Source: Carex sylvatica (lineage: Eukaryota > Streptophyta > Magnoliopsida > Poales > Cyperaceae). From it: a stretch of 64,000 bases of DNA. Every line of letters starts with the position of its first letter. Position 1 is the stretch's first letter. A program made the translations under genes and the position numbers. The notes under the pieces are model-generated. The model ran no database searches and was not told the origin of the DNA. It worked only from the letters and a program-made list of their open reading frames with translations. Location: positions 62,001-126,000 of the forward strand of contig CAXKVR010000418.1 of the NCBI GenBank assembly GCA_964058845.1, given 5' to 3'. This document shows positions 10,128 to 21,484 of the stretch, piece by piece.

Positions 10128-11262
10128 TTAATTCTAATAATTGTAACTTCATTAATTATTTTTTTCTCATAATTTGAATATTGAACCCAATTAGTACAAA
10201 TGTTTTTTCATGAATTCCATGAAACTCAATTATATGCAGACAACACAAGCTAGCTCCTTCATGTTCATTAATTGTTGAAATTTGGTCAAATTTGAAGTAT
10301 ATTTTGTCCTGTTCTTGCACTCTTGCCTGTTGGCCCACTAATAGTAAATGCCCAAGTTATTTTTTCTGTTCATTTTTCTATTTCTCGTAGTAAATGCCTG
10401 CTGGCCCACTAATTGTACTCTAGCCAGCCAATCACCCCTATAATTTTTAATTTTAAGTATATATATTCAAATTTAAATAGATGTTATTGTCTTAAATAAA
10501 TTTATATAGTTGAGCTCCTCTCGTAAAATCGTAAAATATTAAACGTGTGCTTGTAACTTTTGTAACTTAGTGTTAAAATTTTACTTTGTTGTCGTGGAGG
10601 GTTGTGTTAAAATCACTACCGCCACAAATCATGCATTTTTTATTTCAGTCCCTTTCGGTCTAAATTTTTCTTGTTTTGCCCCTTCTTATAAAAAAAACCA
10701 GCACTTTTTTAAGGTATGTTTATTTGTCACGGGATTATGTGGAATGAAATTTGACGGATTCGGGAATCCACTTTTTATTTGTGGGAACCTATACTTATGT
10801 TATCTACAGGAATGATTATGTAAATGTACTGAAATAGTGTTCGGTTGTACCTCGAGAATAGTTATCGGAAACTCTAATTGGTGAAAGATATTTATGGAAA
10901 TTGTGATTAATAGGTATTAATAGTTTTGTGATCAATTTTAATAATCTAAAGTGTGATAATTAATAGATAATAAAATTTAGAAAAATTAAAATAAAATTAC
11001 ATAAGTATAATAAATTAATTTTTTTTATTTGGCCATTTGTGCAAATTATATGAATGATATTAAAATAATGACAAAAACAATATGATTTTATAACTGGTGT
11101 ATTTTAGAATTAGAAAATTAAATTAAGTAATTTGAGATTGTGATAATTTTTATAGGATTTGAATGCGAGTATAAATAAGTATAATTTATTCAACATTGAG
11201 TATGAATGCATACAATATATTTTTATTAGAAGAATTGGAAGAGAGACGAAGAGATGGTAGGG
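10128..11262. other. No gene or element recognised
   Basis: AT-rich DNA. The 81-codon frame at 10570-10815 starts at a non-ATG codon and has no recognisable domain. Confidence 0.6.
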
Positions 11263-11270
11263 AAAAAATA

Positions 11271-12600
11271 GAATTTTTTTTATAAACCATAATTAATTAA
11301 ATCAAATTTAGCAAATCAGTATGATTGATTTTTTTCTTTTTTAAAAAACATAAAAGACCGAATGGTCATTTCGGTCTCCGCATTTACTTTTTCCCATGAT
11401 CGAATTGGCCACTCGGTCTCTAAGATTTTTTTTCAGTTTTTCACAATTTTTCGTGCGGCCAATGGTGTAAGGAGGTTTTTTTTTCAGACCGAATTGGCCA
11501 TTCGGTCTTCATGTTTTTTTTTAATAAACCATAATTAATAAAAAAAAAATTGTTTAGTGTAATTAATAATTATATAATTTTTTAGTTTGCATGCAAAGTA
11601 ATTTATCGACATTTTTATGAATACCCAACTTAATGTAGAGCATTCAAAAAGCGATTACACCGGCATGTAGAGCATTCAAAAATACATAGAATCGACACAA
11701 ATTTCAATATATTTGGATTTCTCTACAATTAGTTATGAATTTTCAAAATTCAGTTTTTGAAAAAACTTTAAACATCCATAACTTTAGCTAAGAAGTCGGA
11801 TTTGCGCATATAACCACTTTTCGAAAAGGGGGGCCGAGGCGTATTTGAATATCGCCCCGAGGGCCACCCCGGGCATTCGAAGCATCACAATTTCAAAAAA
11901 AATGTCATTTAGTGCCTCAAAAATCCAGTTTACACTTTCGTTCAACGGTAGACATATAACAATCGGTAATTTGTTTAGTATAATTTAGGTTTTTGTAGTG
12001 TAATTATTAATTGTAGAATTTTTTTAGTTTGCATACAGAGTAATTTAGTTTTTTGCATGTAGTATAAATTAATTGTTGAATGATTTAATTTTCTAGTGGG
12101 ATTTAAGTTTATGTAGTGTGATTATTAATTGTATAATTTTTTAGTTTGTATGTAGAGTAATTTAGCTTTTGGCATGTAGTATAAATCAATTTTGAATGAT
12201 TTAATTTTTTTAGTGTAATTTAGATTTTTGTAGTGTAATTGTAGAATAATATAGAGTAATAGAATGAATGTTAATTTTAATTGAGTTTGCATGTCATGCA
12301 TGTTAATATTTAATTGTATTTGCATGTTAATATTTTTTTGGAGGGAGAAGAAGGGTATTTTAAAAAAAAACAATTTTCTAGATACTGAATCTCCAATTCG
12401 GTTTGGGATTATTCAGATCTTCTGTGGCCGCATCCATGAAAAAGGTAAAAAATAGGAGACCGAATTGGGGATTCGGTTCCAGAAAAAAACAAATGGGATA
12501 CCGAATTCCCAATTCGGTCTTTATGATTTTTGAAAAAAAAAAAACTAATCATACTGCTTGCTAAATTTTGATTTAATTAATTATGATTTATAAAAAAAAT
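11271..12600. mobile_element. Long-TIR element with hairpin arrays
   Basis: The TIRs start 'gaattttttttataaacc' and run about 250 bp each. They are flanked by A-rich 'aaaaaata' (11263-11270 and 12601-12609), a possible 8-9 bp duplication. Each arm has three short hairpins of the type GACCGAA...TTCGGTC: 11356-11376, 11398-11418 and 11487-11507 on the left, 12384-12402, 12459-12477 and 12500-12518 on the right. The interior holds two to three tandem units of about 117 bp (11978-12210) and no transposase. It is the same family as 15368-16157. TIR length suggests a MULE relative, but the class is an inference. Confidence 0.7.
11978..12240 (+). repeat. Tandem repeat of about 117 bp inside the TIR element
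   Basis: Units 11978-12093 and 12094-12210 share 'tttgtagtgtaattattaattg', 'agtaattta' and 'gcatgtagtataaat' in the same order. A third unit starts at 12211 and breaks off. A partial earlier unit is visible near 11555-11610. Confidence 0.7.
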
Positions 12601-12916
12601 AAAAAAATAAGTTCGTTCGATCTAATTAATTTTTCTTTAGAATTTGTAAAGATATGAAAATGAACTCAAGTCCCATTTTAAAGACCATATATCTTGGGAT
12701 ATTGCGGATGGTACCAACATTCTGGCTCTAAACCAGCCGTGGTATCCGGGATGGGGTCTGACAAGAGTCCTAACGAACCGGCAAAGGAGTACTACGGTAG
12801 CCGGGTTATTTGACATGAATTTGGGACAGTGGGACACTCACAAGGTAACAAAAATTATGGGAAACGAGGCGTTGCATGGCATACTATAGGTAACAAAGAG
12901 ACCAACTAACCACTCC

Positions 12917-13858
12917 TTGCTTACTGACAGACTAATTTGGTTACCTAGCAAAACAGGCACATACACGGCAAAACAAGGTTATGAAATGTTGAGAAAATTG
13001 CATAGAGCACCACCAACCTATGGACAGGAGATGAAAGAGGCACTCGGAAAAATCTGGGAATGGGAGGGACTCATACCAAGAGTCAGAACATTCCTCTGGC
13101 GTGATATACATGGTGGGTTGCCAACAACAGCAATGCTGCACACAAGGATATGAATGCTGGATCCAATCTGCTCGCGATGTCACATCGAAATTGAATTCTT
13201 CATGCACCTATTTTTCTTCTACCCAATGGCAAGCGCAACCTGGCTGCAAGTTCAAAATCTACCACTTGACTTCACAAGAACCCTCCTCATGATCACCAAG
13301 GTACTAGATCCAGAACAAATCATAGATTTCTGTAACTTGCTTTGGGAACTATGGAAGGCAAGGAATAGTGAGGTATTTGCAGGAAAGAAGATATCCCCAC
13401 ATGGCGTGCTCAGGCTGGTCGCAACCACAACCCCTGTACCTAAACCGGCGCAATACCAACAACAAGAAGAGGTGCCCTTACCAATCCAAATACCACCAGA
13501 CACAAGAACGGTATTGGTAGACGCCTCTTAGGACACCTCAAACAGGACTGGTATCGGGATATTAATTTTTAATGAAAACAGTACACTAAGGAATACGAGA
13601 TGCACTACCACCACTGCCTATTATCCTTTCCAAGCGAAGGCACACGCACTAATACTGGTGCTGAAACAGATTGAAACAGAGGCAGCAGATCGGTATATGG
13701 TGTTCACAGACTGTAAGACACTGGTGGAAATAGTCAACACGTCAAACTTGGATTACCTGTCATCCTGGCGGGCTGGTCTCAAGTGGAGGAGTGCATTGAC
13801 ACTTGGGCAACTATGCAACATAGAGTTACGATGGTACATGCACGAAGAGAAAGGATGA
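12917..13858 (+). pseudogene. LINE ORF2 remnant: zf-RVT and RNase H
   Basis: These pieces read in order as the zinc-knuckle region and RNase H of a LINE ORF2. The RNase H acid residues are recognisable as D in 'VDAS', E in 'QIETEAAD'/'LKQIE' context and D in 'FTDCKT'. The in-frame TAG after VDAS replaces what is usually Trp in this family. There is no start, no endonuclease and no complete reverse transcriptase in the window. Confidence 0.75.
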
Positions 13859-14167
13859 CACAACCGCATAGGTTAGCGAACTATGCAAGAAGGGGCAGCA
13901 ATGCAGGGAGAACTGGTATGAAAATATGCAGCCAATTAGGAATAGAGAAGGTCTTACCATGAAACTTCTTTACACTCAACTAGTTACATAGACTCCTTGT
14001 TCCCATCATTGTAATCAGGCTAGCATAACATAGTCTACAGTAGGAACCTTTTACTGTTTTTTCAACTAGGGTAATTTTACTGTTATTTATTTTTCAGAAT
14101 GATAAGTAGGTTTTTTTACTTTACCTAAGGACATGTACTATGTTCAGAATTTCATATTCAATAAATA

Positions 14168-14594
14168 GAGCAAAGCTAGGGTGTGATGTGCTCACCAAGA
14201 GAATTTGGTGAGCACAACTCCAAAAGTATATCAGATCGGCGTTAAACGCGAAATCCAAACCGTTAAAATCCATGTACTTAATGAGTGATGCATATACATG
14301 CAAAATTTTGAAAGTTTCGAGTTTATTTGCTACACGATCAAGTGGTCAAAGAAATAATAAAAATTGAATATATAAAACAACTTATAAATTAACTTATAAA
14401 ATATTCATTTCTTTGGTCCCTTGACCGTGTAGCAAATAAACTTGAAACTTTCAAAATTTTACATGTATGTGCATCACTCGTGAAGTACATGGATTTCAAC
14501 GGTTTGAATTTGACGTTTGAAGTCGATCCGATGAACTTTTGGAGCTGTGCTCACCAAACTCTCTTGGTGAGCACATCACACCCTAGCTTTACTC
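14168..14594. mobile_element. MULE-type foldback MITE, 9 bp target duplication
   Basis: The TIR starts GAGCAAAGCTAGGGTG on the left and GAGTAAAGCTAGGGTG on the complement of the right end. Nearly the whole 427 bp folds on itself. Perfect 9 bp duplications 'caataaata' lie at 14159-14167 and 14595-14603. It is non-coding and inserted in the 3' tail of the LINE at 12640. It is the type copy for related sequences at 3009, 7190, 21485 and, more distantly, 45565. Confidence 0.9.
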
Positions 14595-14636
14595 CAATAA
14601 ATATACCTATGGGTTTTTGTCAAAAAAAAAAGAAAC

Positions 14637-14845
14637 GAGAATAAATCTGCTGCGATTCGAATTAGATGAACAGTACCCTGAAATTCCTGCTTTTTCAAAT
14701 CTAACTGTCGATTTGTTTTGAGATGCGTGTACTGAGAAACTAGCTATTTGGAGATGCGTACACAGCAAAAAATTGAGCTGTTAGATTTGAAAAAACAAAG
14801 ATTTGAAGATACTGTTCATCTAATTCGAATCGCAGCCGATTTATT
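14637..14845. mobile_element. Foldback MITE related to the 6727 family
   Basis: The ends GAGAATAAATC (left) and GGGAATAAATC (right complement) pair, and the arms hold 'atgaacagtac' / 'atactgttcat' and 'tcaaatctaactg' / 'ttagatttga'. It sits immediately after the LINE A-tail. No clear target duplication. Confidence 0.65.
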
Positions 14846-15359
14846 CCCGTATGAAACCTACATGACAATTCTTTAGTGTCATTTGCATGGAGATTCACGC
14901 TGGTGTGGATCACAAGATGGATGGATGGTTGAGGACTTGAGGACTTGAGGTTCAAGTTATGGTCAGATTAACTGACAGAATTTGATGTCATTGTCATAGA
15001 CTCCTAGTAACATCGGGCCAATGGATGCTTTTCTTACTGTTGAAAGAAATTTTGAAAAACAAATTATCTCGTGCGTCAAAAGTCTTTTCCGTCTAAAATT
15101 TTTTTTTTTTGTATCAATTTTTTTGTTGGACTACAACAGGAATTGTAGTCTTTATTTTCACTGACCTTCTCGCACCTACTTTTGCTTTCCTGCGCGCGTA
15201 CTGGTACACTGCTACAGTGATGTACTTGCTAATACTAAATAGGCTTTTTCATGTGTTTTTTCTTTTTAGGCCAGATGTTGTTGTCAACTGTCATAGGCCT
15301 TTTTAATCTCCAATAGATAGATGAAAACTAAACCGAAATAAGCACATTATCTTTGGAAC
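14846..15359. other. No gene or element recognised
   Basis: Mixed-composition DNA without conserved frames or repeat termini. The open frame at 15109-15306 has no recognisable domain. Confidence 0.6.
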
Positions 15360-15367
15360 CGTTGGGG

Positions 15368-15576
15368 GAATTTTTTTGATAAACCATAATTAAGAAAATC
15401 ATTTTTACTAATTCAGCATGATTGTTTTTTTTTTTTAAAACCACAAAGACCGGAGGGCTCCTCCGGTCTCACTTTTTTTTCTTTTTTGGGACCGAATGGC
15501 TCCTCCAGTCCCAATTTTTATTTTTTTTTCCACTTTTTCCCGTACGGCAATCTGTGTAGCATCTCTATATTTTATG

Positions 15577-15609
<33 letters not shown>

Positions 15610-16157
15610 ATATAATATATGTATGTGTATATGTATATGTATGTGTATATGTATATGTATATGTATATATATATATATATGTGTGTGTATAATATAATCC
15701 TGAATTTTTTTTATAAACCATAATTAAGAAAATAATTTATAGTTATATACTTATATACATAAATTATATTATATTATACATATATTATATTATATTATAC
15801 ATATATTATATTATATTATACATATATTATATTATATTATACATATATTATATTATATTATATTATATTATATTAGATTATATTATTTATACATATATAT
15901 ACATATACATATATTATATTTTATTATATATACATATACATATACATAAAAATAGAGATGCTACACAGATCGCCGCACGAAAAAAAGTAAAAATAAATAA
16001 ATAAAATTTGGGACCGGAGGAGTCACCCGGTCCTAAAAAAGAAAAAAAAATGGGACTGGATGAGCCCTCCGGTCTTTGTGGTTTTTGAAAAAAATAAAAG
16101 CAATCATGCTGAATTAGTAAAAATGATTTTTTTAATTATGGTTTATCAAAAAATTCC
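15368..16157. mobile_element. Long-TIR element with hairpin arrays, 8 bp target duplication
   Basis: The ends GAATTTTTTTGATAAACC and its complement define arms of about 190 bp. 'cgttgggg' is duplicated at 15360-15367 and 16158-16165. Hairpins with GACCGGA-type stems lie at 15448-15468 (9 bp perfect stem), 15488-15512, 16011-16033 and 16054-16074. The centre is a long TA-rich microsatellite region (15575-15950). Its terminal ~100 bp match the 11271 element, yet the hairpin stems differ by paired changes. No coding capacity. Confidence 0.8.
15575..15955. repeat. TA-rich microsatellite and TATATTA-type tandem array
   Basis: (TA)n and (TG/TA)n runs to 15690, then about five tandem units of 'ttatattatattatacata' from 15764 to about 15850, then further 'tatta' iterations. 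The whole centre is close to self-complementary. Confidence 0.85.
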
Positions 16158-16165
16158 CGTTGGGG

Positions 16166-16907
16166 ACTTGGGGTGTAATGATTGAAAGTGTAGGCTTTAT
16201 TTAAAAATATAGCACACAGTTAGGTGTAGGTTTCAAGCTAATTAGAGTGATTAATTTATTTTCCGTTTTACACTTTGATGCCTTTCTTTCTTCTTTTATT
16301 CTTTGTGTGACTAGTAAGACAACGAATAAATTCCAAATTGCCTCTTGATTCTAAGAGAAAATACTAACCGGCAATTTTTTTTTCTTCCATGTTAAAACAA
16401 GGTTCTTGCGCTTAGTAAAAGTTCGAATTCTACGCAGAATGAGTCTAAGTCTGACTTTACTTGAGCCCGTCACTAGCTGAGCTAAGCTGGTTCAGCTCGT
16501 TCTGTTGTGAGGCGTATATAGACTCAATATTTTCGTCAATTTGGTGCTGCGAGAATTTTTTTTTTTTCCGCAACGAGTTTCTTTCTCTTATGAAGGGCAT
16601 AAAGAGAGACAGTGAATTTAGTTTTTTTTCTTGAGCATAGGAACAAGCCGAGTTGCGTAAAGTTTAAACTCGCTCATGACGGGTCGAGCCAGAATTGAAC
16701 AAAAAAAAATACGAATTTTTTCAGAATTTATCTCGAGTGAGTCAGAAGCTACAATTTTATTTTTGTCAGTCTTAGCGCCAAGAAACATTAACACATTTTA
16801 CTAATAATACACTTATCAGGTGATTAACACTGATGTGTTGAATAATATTTTCCCCCGACACCGAAATGTTTACTAATACCATTTCAAAAAAAATAATAAA
16901 CCAAAAC
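16166..16907. other. No gene recognised
   Basis: The segment 16395-16740 contains words such as 'gctgagctaagctggttcagctcg' and 'cgggtcgagcc', reminiscent of a plant interspersed repeat, but its ends and class cannot be set. Confidence 0.4.
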
Positions 16908-17014
16908 ACTACTAAATTCTGTTAGCGAAATGGCTGTGACAATGGCTAGGTCCGGAAAACAGACTTTGGAAAAATATATACACCGCAACTAACAGAGATT
17001 GGAAACCTAACTAT

Positions 17015-17848
17015 GTGCCAGACTCAAACTTCTTTGGGCAGATGCAAGGGACAGTCATTGACCTAATTAAAACATTCACGGAGTGGATACCGGGAAACGG
17101 TATGACAATAAATTTCTGGCATGATAACTGGGGCCCAGGATTACTAGGCCATACTTTCGGAGCACTATATTCCCACGCCATAGACACCCAGATCTCACTG
17201 GCACAAACCGACCTCATGCCGCAAACACTCATCCCGCTCTCACAACAGGCAATCACTGAAATGGAAACCATGGCGAGACTCATACAACAAATGGGAAGGG
17301 TGCTCACAGCAGAGATGGATAGGCCCGTATGGCTACCAGCCCCAACAAAAGGATTCTCGGTGAAATCGGCATATCAAATCATGAAAGGAGGGCCAATGAT
17401 TAAATAAGATCTAAACCGAATATGGAAACTACGGGTGCCCCCTAAAACTAAAATGTTCACATGGCTTATGTCACTCAATAGGATTCTGACTACCGACAAT
17501 CTAGTGAGGCGGGGATGGCAACTGCCAAATATGTGCTTCATGTGCCGTCGAAATGCAGAAACGGTCAGTTACTTGCTCAATGAATGCGATACCACCCTAC
17601 TAACATACCAAATGGTCTCCCAGCAGCTATCAATACCACTGACAGAATCGGGTCAAACCAGACCCTACACAGAAGCCGGCAAATCGAAGAATTTTACAAA
17701 AAAGGGAAGGGAACTAGTGGTAATCACGCAGTTTGTTATCTGGCGTGAACAATGTAACAGGATCTTCAGAGATCAAGCAGAGAATGTAGAATTGATGCGC
17801 GTAAAGTGTACGCTAAGAAGTTTCAGTACAATAAGATGTACCTTTTAA
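17015..17848 (+). pseudogene. LINE ORF2 remnant: zf-RVT region
   Basis: Two segments in the same strand separated by a TAA at 17405-17407. The second has the zf-RVT signature C-x2-C...E-x6-E-C at about 17534-17580 preceded by WKLRVPPKTKMFTWL. The frame is lost where the inserted element begins near 17850-17880. Confidence 0.75.
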
Positions 17849-17872
17849 ACCTTAAACGCTTTTGAGTCAAAT

Positions 17873-19611
17873 TGCAAGTGCACAATTATATCAAAGTAGT
17901 ATTTTAGGTATCGATCCACAGAGAGTATGGAAAATACTTAGTTTTAAACTCTAAATAATTAATTTCAGTAAATAAAAGTAAAGTGCAATAAAGTAAAGTA
18001 AAGGGGGGTTTGTTTAAGTAATCCTAAAGGTTGGGTTTAATACCCGAGAATAAGGAATAGTAAACAATAGATGTAAATGAAATGAAAGAAAGAAATATTG
18101 GTTTGCTTTTCAAGTTGAGAAGATCTAGGGGTCTTTGGTCCACAATCCCTTGCTAATTCTATCTATTCGGTTTGTTTATATTCATGTTTGATTTAAATGA
18201 GGTTTCTAACCTAATATGTTAGCCTATTTCAATTAATTATTGATATAAGTATTTTGGTGGGTTGGGTTAATTTTCCTCGAATTTTAGGGCTGTCACCATC
18301 CTAAAGGGATATTTAACAATCACGTTCACACAAAATACATATCAATACTTAATCAATCTAGGTGTCCAAATTAGGAGTTTGACTTCAGAAATACCTACCT
18401 CACCAAAACCCTAACTCTAATTTCTGGAGATCCGGTTTATATCCTAGTGTTAATAAGATATCCTATACCTTTATGATTTGATTGATACAGGGTGGATTAC
18501 TTGACCTATGCTGGAGTTTAATGATTAAAGCGGAAAAACAGGACATAGCACGATTTCTAGCTACTTTAATTCATTAAACCAACATGGTACTTGAATTTCA
18601 AGTATATGAAATCATAAAGAATAATTCACAGAAATTACCATTAAATCAAACAATCATAATAAAAACAGTATAACCGAATAAATATAATTAAACAAGTTCA
18701 TGCATGATGACCTAAACCCCTAGAGAGAGAACTACTCACTCTTGGAGAGGTCCATTACAAAAATTGGCAAAGTAAGAAGAAATCAAATGAAAGAAAATGA
18801 TTACACCCTTTGACAAATCAAAGCCCTCTATCTTGCCGAATCTTGCTCCGGAAATCCTTCTTCTCCTCGCTTGAAAGCTTTCCTTCCTCCAAAATTTATC
18901 GCTAAGTGTGTGTAAAGAGAGAATGATGGTGTGTTGGTTGATGTGAGATTGAATGCCCCTTGGTCCCAAGGACTCTCTCTTTTATATTCAATGATTATGT
19001 CTGATTTAGAGGCTAGAAGGTGGGGTTAGTGGGTGCTCTGTTTAGCATTACTTCCCTGGCAAGTAAGTGTATTTCTGGCAGTAAAAACGCGTCCATAAGG
19101 CGCCAAAAATAGAAAAACTGTCAAACCGGGCAGTTATTGGCTTTCTGCGGGTCCAGTGCGGATGGATGACCCGCACTGCGGGTGGCTTCACCCGCACTGG
19201 GACAAGTTTCCTTATTTAACTTCTGCAATTTTATCTGGGTGCGGGTGGCACTGCGGATGGATGACCCGCACTGCGGGTGGAATCTGCTCTTCTGAAGTTG
19301 CCGAAATTTGGCCAAGTCCTGAATGCGTATGGGCTCATCCGCACTGGACTCAGTGCGTCCGCACTAGGCTCGGACTTTTCCTCTGCGCCACGAGTGCGGC
19401 TGGATTGATCCGCAGTGCGGGTGGTTGATCCGCACTGGAGGGTATTTTTGCTATTTTGCATTATTTCATGCATAGAAAAGCCAAATAACTGCAATAACTT
19501 GATTCTAGGTGTATTTTGATCATTTTACATAATAAATACAAGACAATTGGTGTTATTTCATAATAAAATCTAGATTAAATGTGTATATAATTTATGCTTA
19601 TCAAGAATCCC
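17873..19611 (-). mobile_element. Unclassified element (solo-LTR-like) nested in the LINE
   Basis: Read on the + strand it begins 'tgcaagtgcacaattatatc' and ends 'tttatgcttatca', so it has TG...CA ends. Its minus-strand start 'tgataagcataaatt' resembles plant LTR starts. It lies inside LINE coding sequence that continues on the other side. I found no matching 5 bp target duplication, no primer-binding site and no gag/pol, so a solo LTR is only the best guess. A dense array of CCGCACTG/CAGTGCGG words occupies 19130-19440. Confidence 0.4.
19130..19440. repeat. CCGCACTG / CAGTGCGG word array
   Basis: More than ten GCACTG or CAGTGC words, mostly as parts of 'ccgcactgcggg', 'gatccgcactg' or 'cagtgcgga', occur in both orientations within about 310 bp. 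Local GC is far above the surroundings. No codon structure is conserved, so the overlapping open frames are by-products. Confidence 0.8.
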
Positions 19612-19934
19612 TAATAAACCAGATGAAAGACCAGTGGATGATGACAAACATGAAAAACAAATACAAACTAGCAAGCATTTAACGAGACTGTAGAGGCTAC
19701 CATGCCTCTGGATGAGCTTCAGTTTACTACCTACTATTATTTTCCTAAATTCTATTTCAGGTTTTTTATATTTCAAAATTCATTTTTATTTTCGTAGCTC
19801 AACTGTTTTGAGCTTTGTATCACATGCTTTGTATCAGTCTTTCATAAAGACCGAACCAAATTTTTTTTATCAATCAATTAAGTAAATAGGGGCATGACCC
19901 CTATTCTTCTTTCAAAAAAAAAGACTACTAAATT

Positions 19935-20310
19935 GGAGAATTTGAAAAATATTAGGGCCTCCATTTCAATTTGCGCCTCATTTTAGGTGGGCTGCAGATT
20001 GAATTGGTGGCCTCCAAAACTCAAAAATGAACTGTAATATACTAATATTTAAGATTTTAGGAAGCCTCCAATTCAATCTGCAGCCCCCCCCCCCCCCCAC
20101 CCCAAAAATAATAATAATAATAATAATAATGAGATCGCAAATTAATTTGGAGATCCTGGTATTTTTCAAATTCCTTATAATTTGTCATATCGCAAATTAA
20201 TTTTTTAGATTCCTTATAATTTGGAGATTCTTGTATTTTTCGAATTCCTTATATATATATATATTTATTTATTTATTTATTTATTTACAGTGATATTAAC
20301 AAAAATTCGC

Positions 20311-20341
<31 letters not shown>

Positions 20342-21475
20342 TGCGGTTAGTCTTTCATGTTTTTCCTTCTTCTCTAATCAATCCTCTGGCATGTCAGACA
20401 ATTAGTAAAGCTCCAAATCTCTTCAAGTAAAAGCTTGCGAGCCAAGTTTTGATCTTACAAATTAAACAAAGTTGTTCTTGCGCTTAATGACAGCCTTGGT
20501 TATGGTGGTTTGTTATTTTATTTGGAGGGACCACAAATATTTTCATACATTTTATTACGACTCTTGAAAGGTGACTCAAATTTTCTCAGGTAACTTAAAT
20601 TTTGAGTTTGGATCGTCGTCTGATTAGAATCTGCGTCCATCTGGTCTGAAGTAATGCATGGGGCTCTTTAATATTTGTGTCACAGCAGATTTAAAGATAC
20701 CAATCTAAACCTAAAATTTGAGGTACCTTAGGTGCTATGAACTTGGTAATTTAATTAGTCTATGAATTATGATGAGGCAACATGATCTAATTGGATTATC
20801 AGCGCTGGTAAATTTAATTTTAAGCAGGATCGCTATATTTGGTCGGGTTAGGATTATATAATAAGGGCTCATCTTGATAATCATAATAATACTTTTTCAA
20901 ATAATGTATGAAAATTTAAAAAAAAAAAAACAGAAAAAAATCATGGCATTTAATTCCGAACCTTGAAACAAACAAACAAAAAACGCAGCAGGCTTAATTA
21001 TTGGGCCCACAACCTGAAAACAGCTAGAGTTGGTTAGTACATTATACATACCGACGAACTGGTCTATTTCTTTTCCTTACTTAAATAGGAATCCAGGCAG
21101 ATGCCAATAAATTTGAGCGCAATTAGAGGCTGTGGTTGTTTTAGATGGTTCACTGTATTGGCCATAGCCCTCAATCCTCATGGCGCTGTTCTATGTGCAC
21201 CTGTTCAGTAGTTCACAGTTCACACTTTACAGGACAGTTTAACCGTGTACTACAAAATCTAGCTACAGTACGTAAGAACTAATTAAGAACTATTTATTAT
21301 TGTTTTTCATCAAGCTATAGCTTGAATATTCTTCTTTTGATATATGAAAATAAATGATGAGGCAGGATCGAGAGGATGTAGAGTATGAACTTTTTTTTTT
21401 CAACATTTTAGAAAATGTATTTATTAAAGCTATATATGATAACACCATTAGCTATAACACCTAAAGTACTCGAGA
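19935..21475. other. No gene; short foldback and homopolymer tracts
   Basis: A small inverted repeat ('gggctgcagattgaattgg' near 19990 against its complement ending at 20086) is followed by a C15 run (20084-20098) and (TAA)n. A TA/TTTA microsatellite (20252-20287) precedes a C29 run (20312-20340). The rest, to 21475, shows nothing I can name. Confidence 0.6.
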
Positions 21476-21484
21476 AAAACATAC

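Larger units (their letters stand above)
12640..14632 (+). mobile_element. 5'-truncated LINE with broken ORF2, MITE nested in its tail
   Basis: The + strand encodes the C-terminal part of a plant L1-type ORF2: the region after the reverse transcriptase (12700-12840), a zf-RVT-like segment (12917-13250, with CSRCH near 13166) and an RNase H domain (VLVDAS near 13513, then KAHAL near 13640 and FTDCKTL near 13700). The frame is broken by a TGA at 13151, a TAG at 13529 and shifts, so it is dead. The 3' end has an A run at 14622-14631. The 14168 MITE split the 3' UTR later: its 9 bp target duplication lies inside the LINE tail. No LINE target duplication was found. Confidence 0.8.
16919..19923 (+). 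mobile_element. 5'-truncated LINE, interrupted by a 1.7 kb insertion
   Basis: A perfect 11 bp target duplication 'actactaaatt' flanks it (16908-16918 and 19924-19934), and it ends in an A run at about 19912-19922, which proves a + strand LINE insertion. The ORF2 3' part is readable: 17015-17405 (post-RT region with WHDNWGPG near 17118) and 17435-17848 (zf-RVT: CFMCRRNAETVSYLLNEC). The reading resumes after the insertion near 19611 and reaches a 3' UTR. A TAA at 17405 breaks the frame, so it is not active. The 5' truncation removed endonuclease and most of the reverse transcriptase. Confidence 0.88.

Noticed and set aside
15486..15692. Tyr/Val/Ile-rich frame over the TA/TG microsatellite
   Set aside because: Pure microsatellite translation.
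16395..16740. Possible tRNA or SINE because of 'agttcgaattc'
   Set aside because: No cloverleaf, A box or A tail could be placed.
19156..19494. Trp/His/Gly-rich and opposite-strand frames over 19.1-19.5 kb
   Set aside because: By-products of the iterated CCGCACTG words; both strands are open for the same reason.
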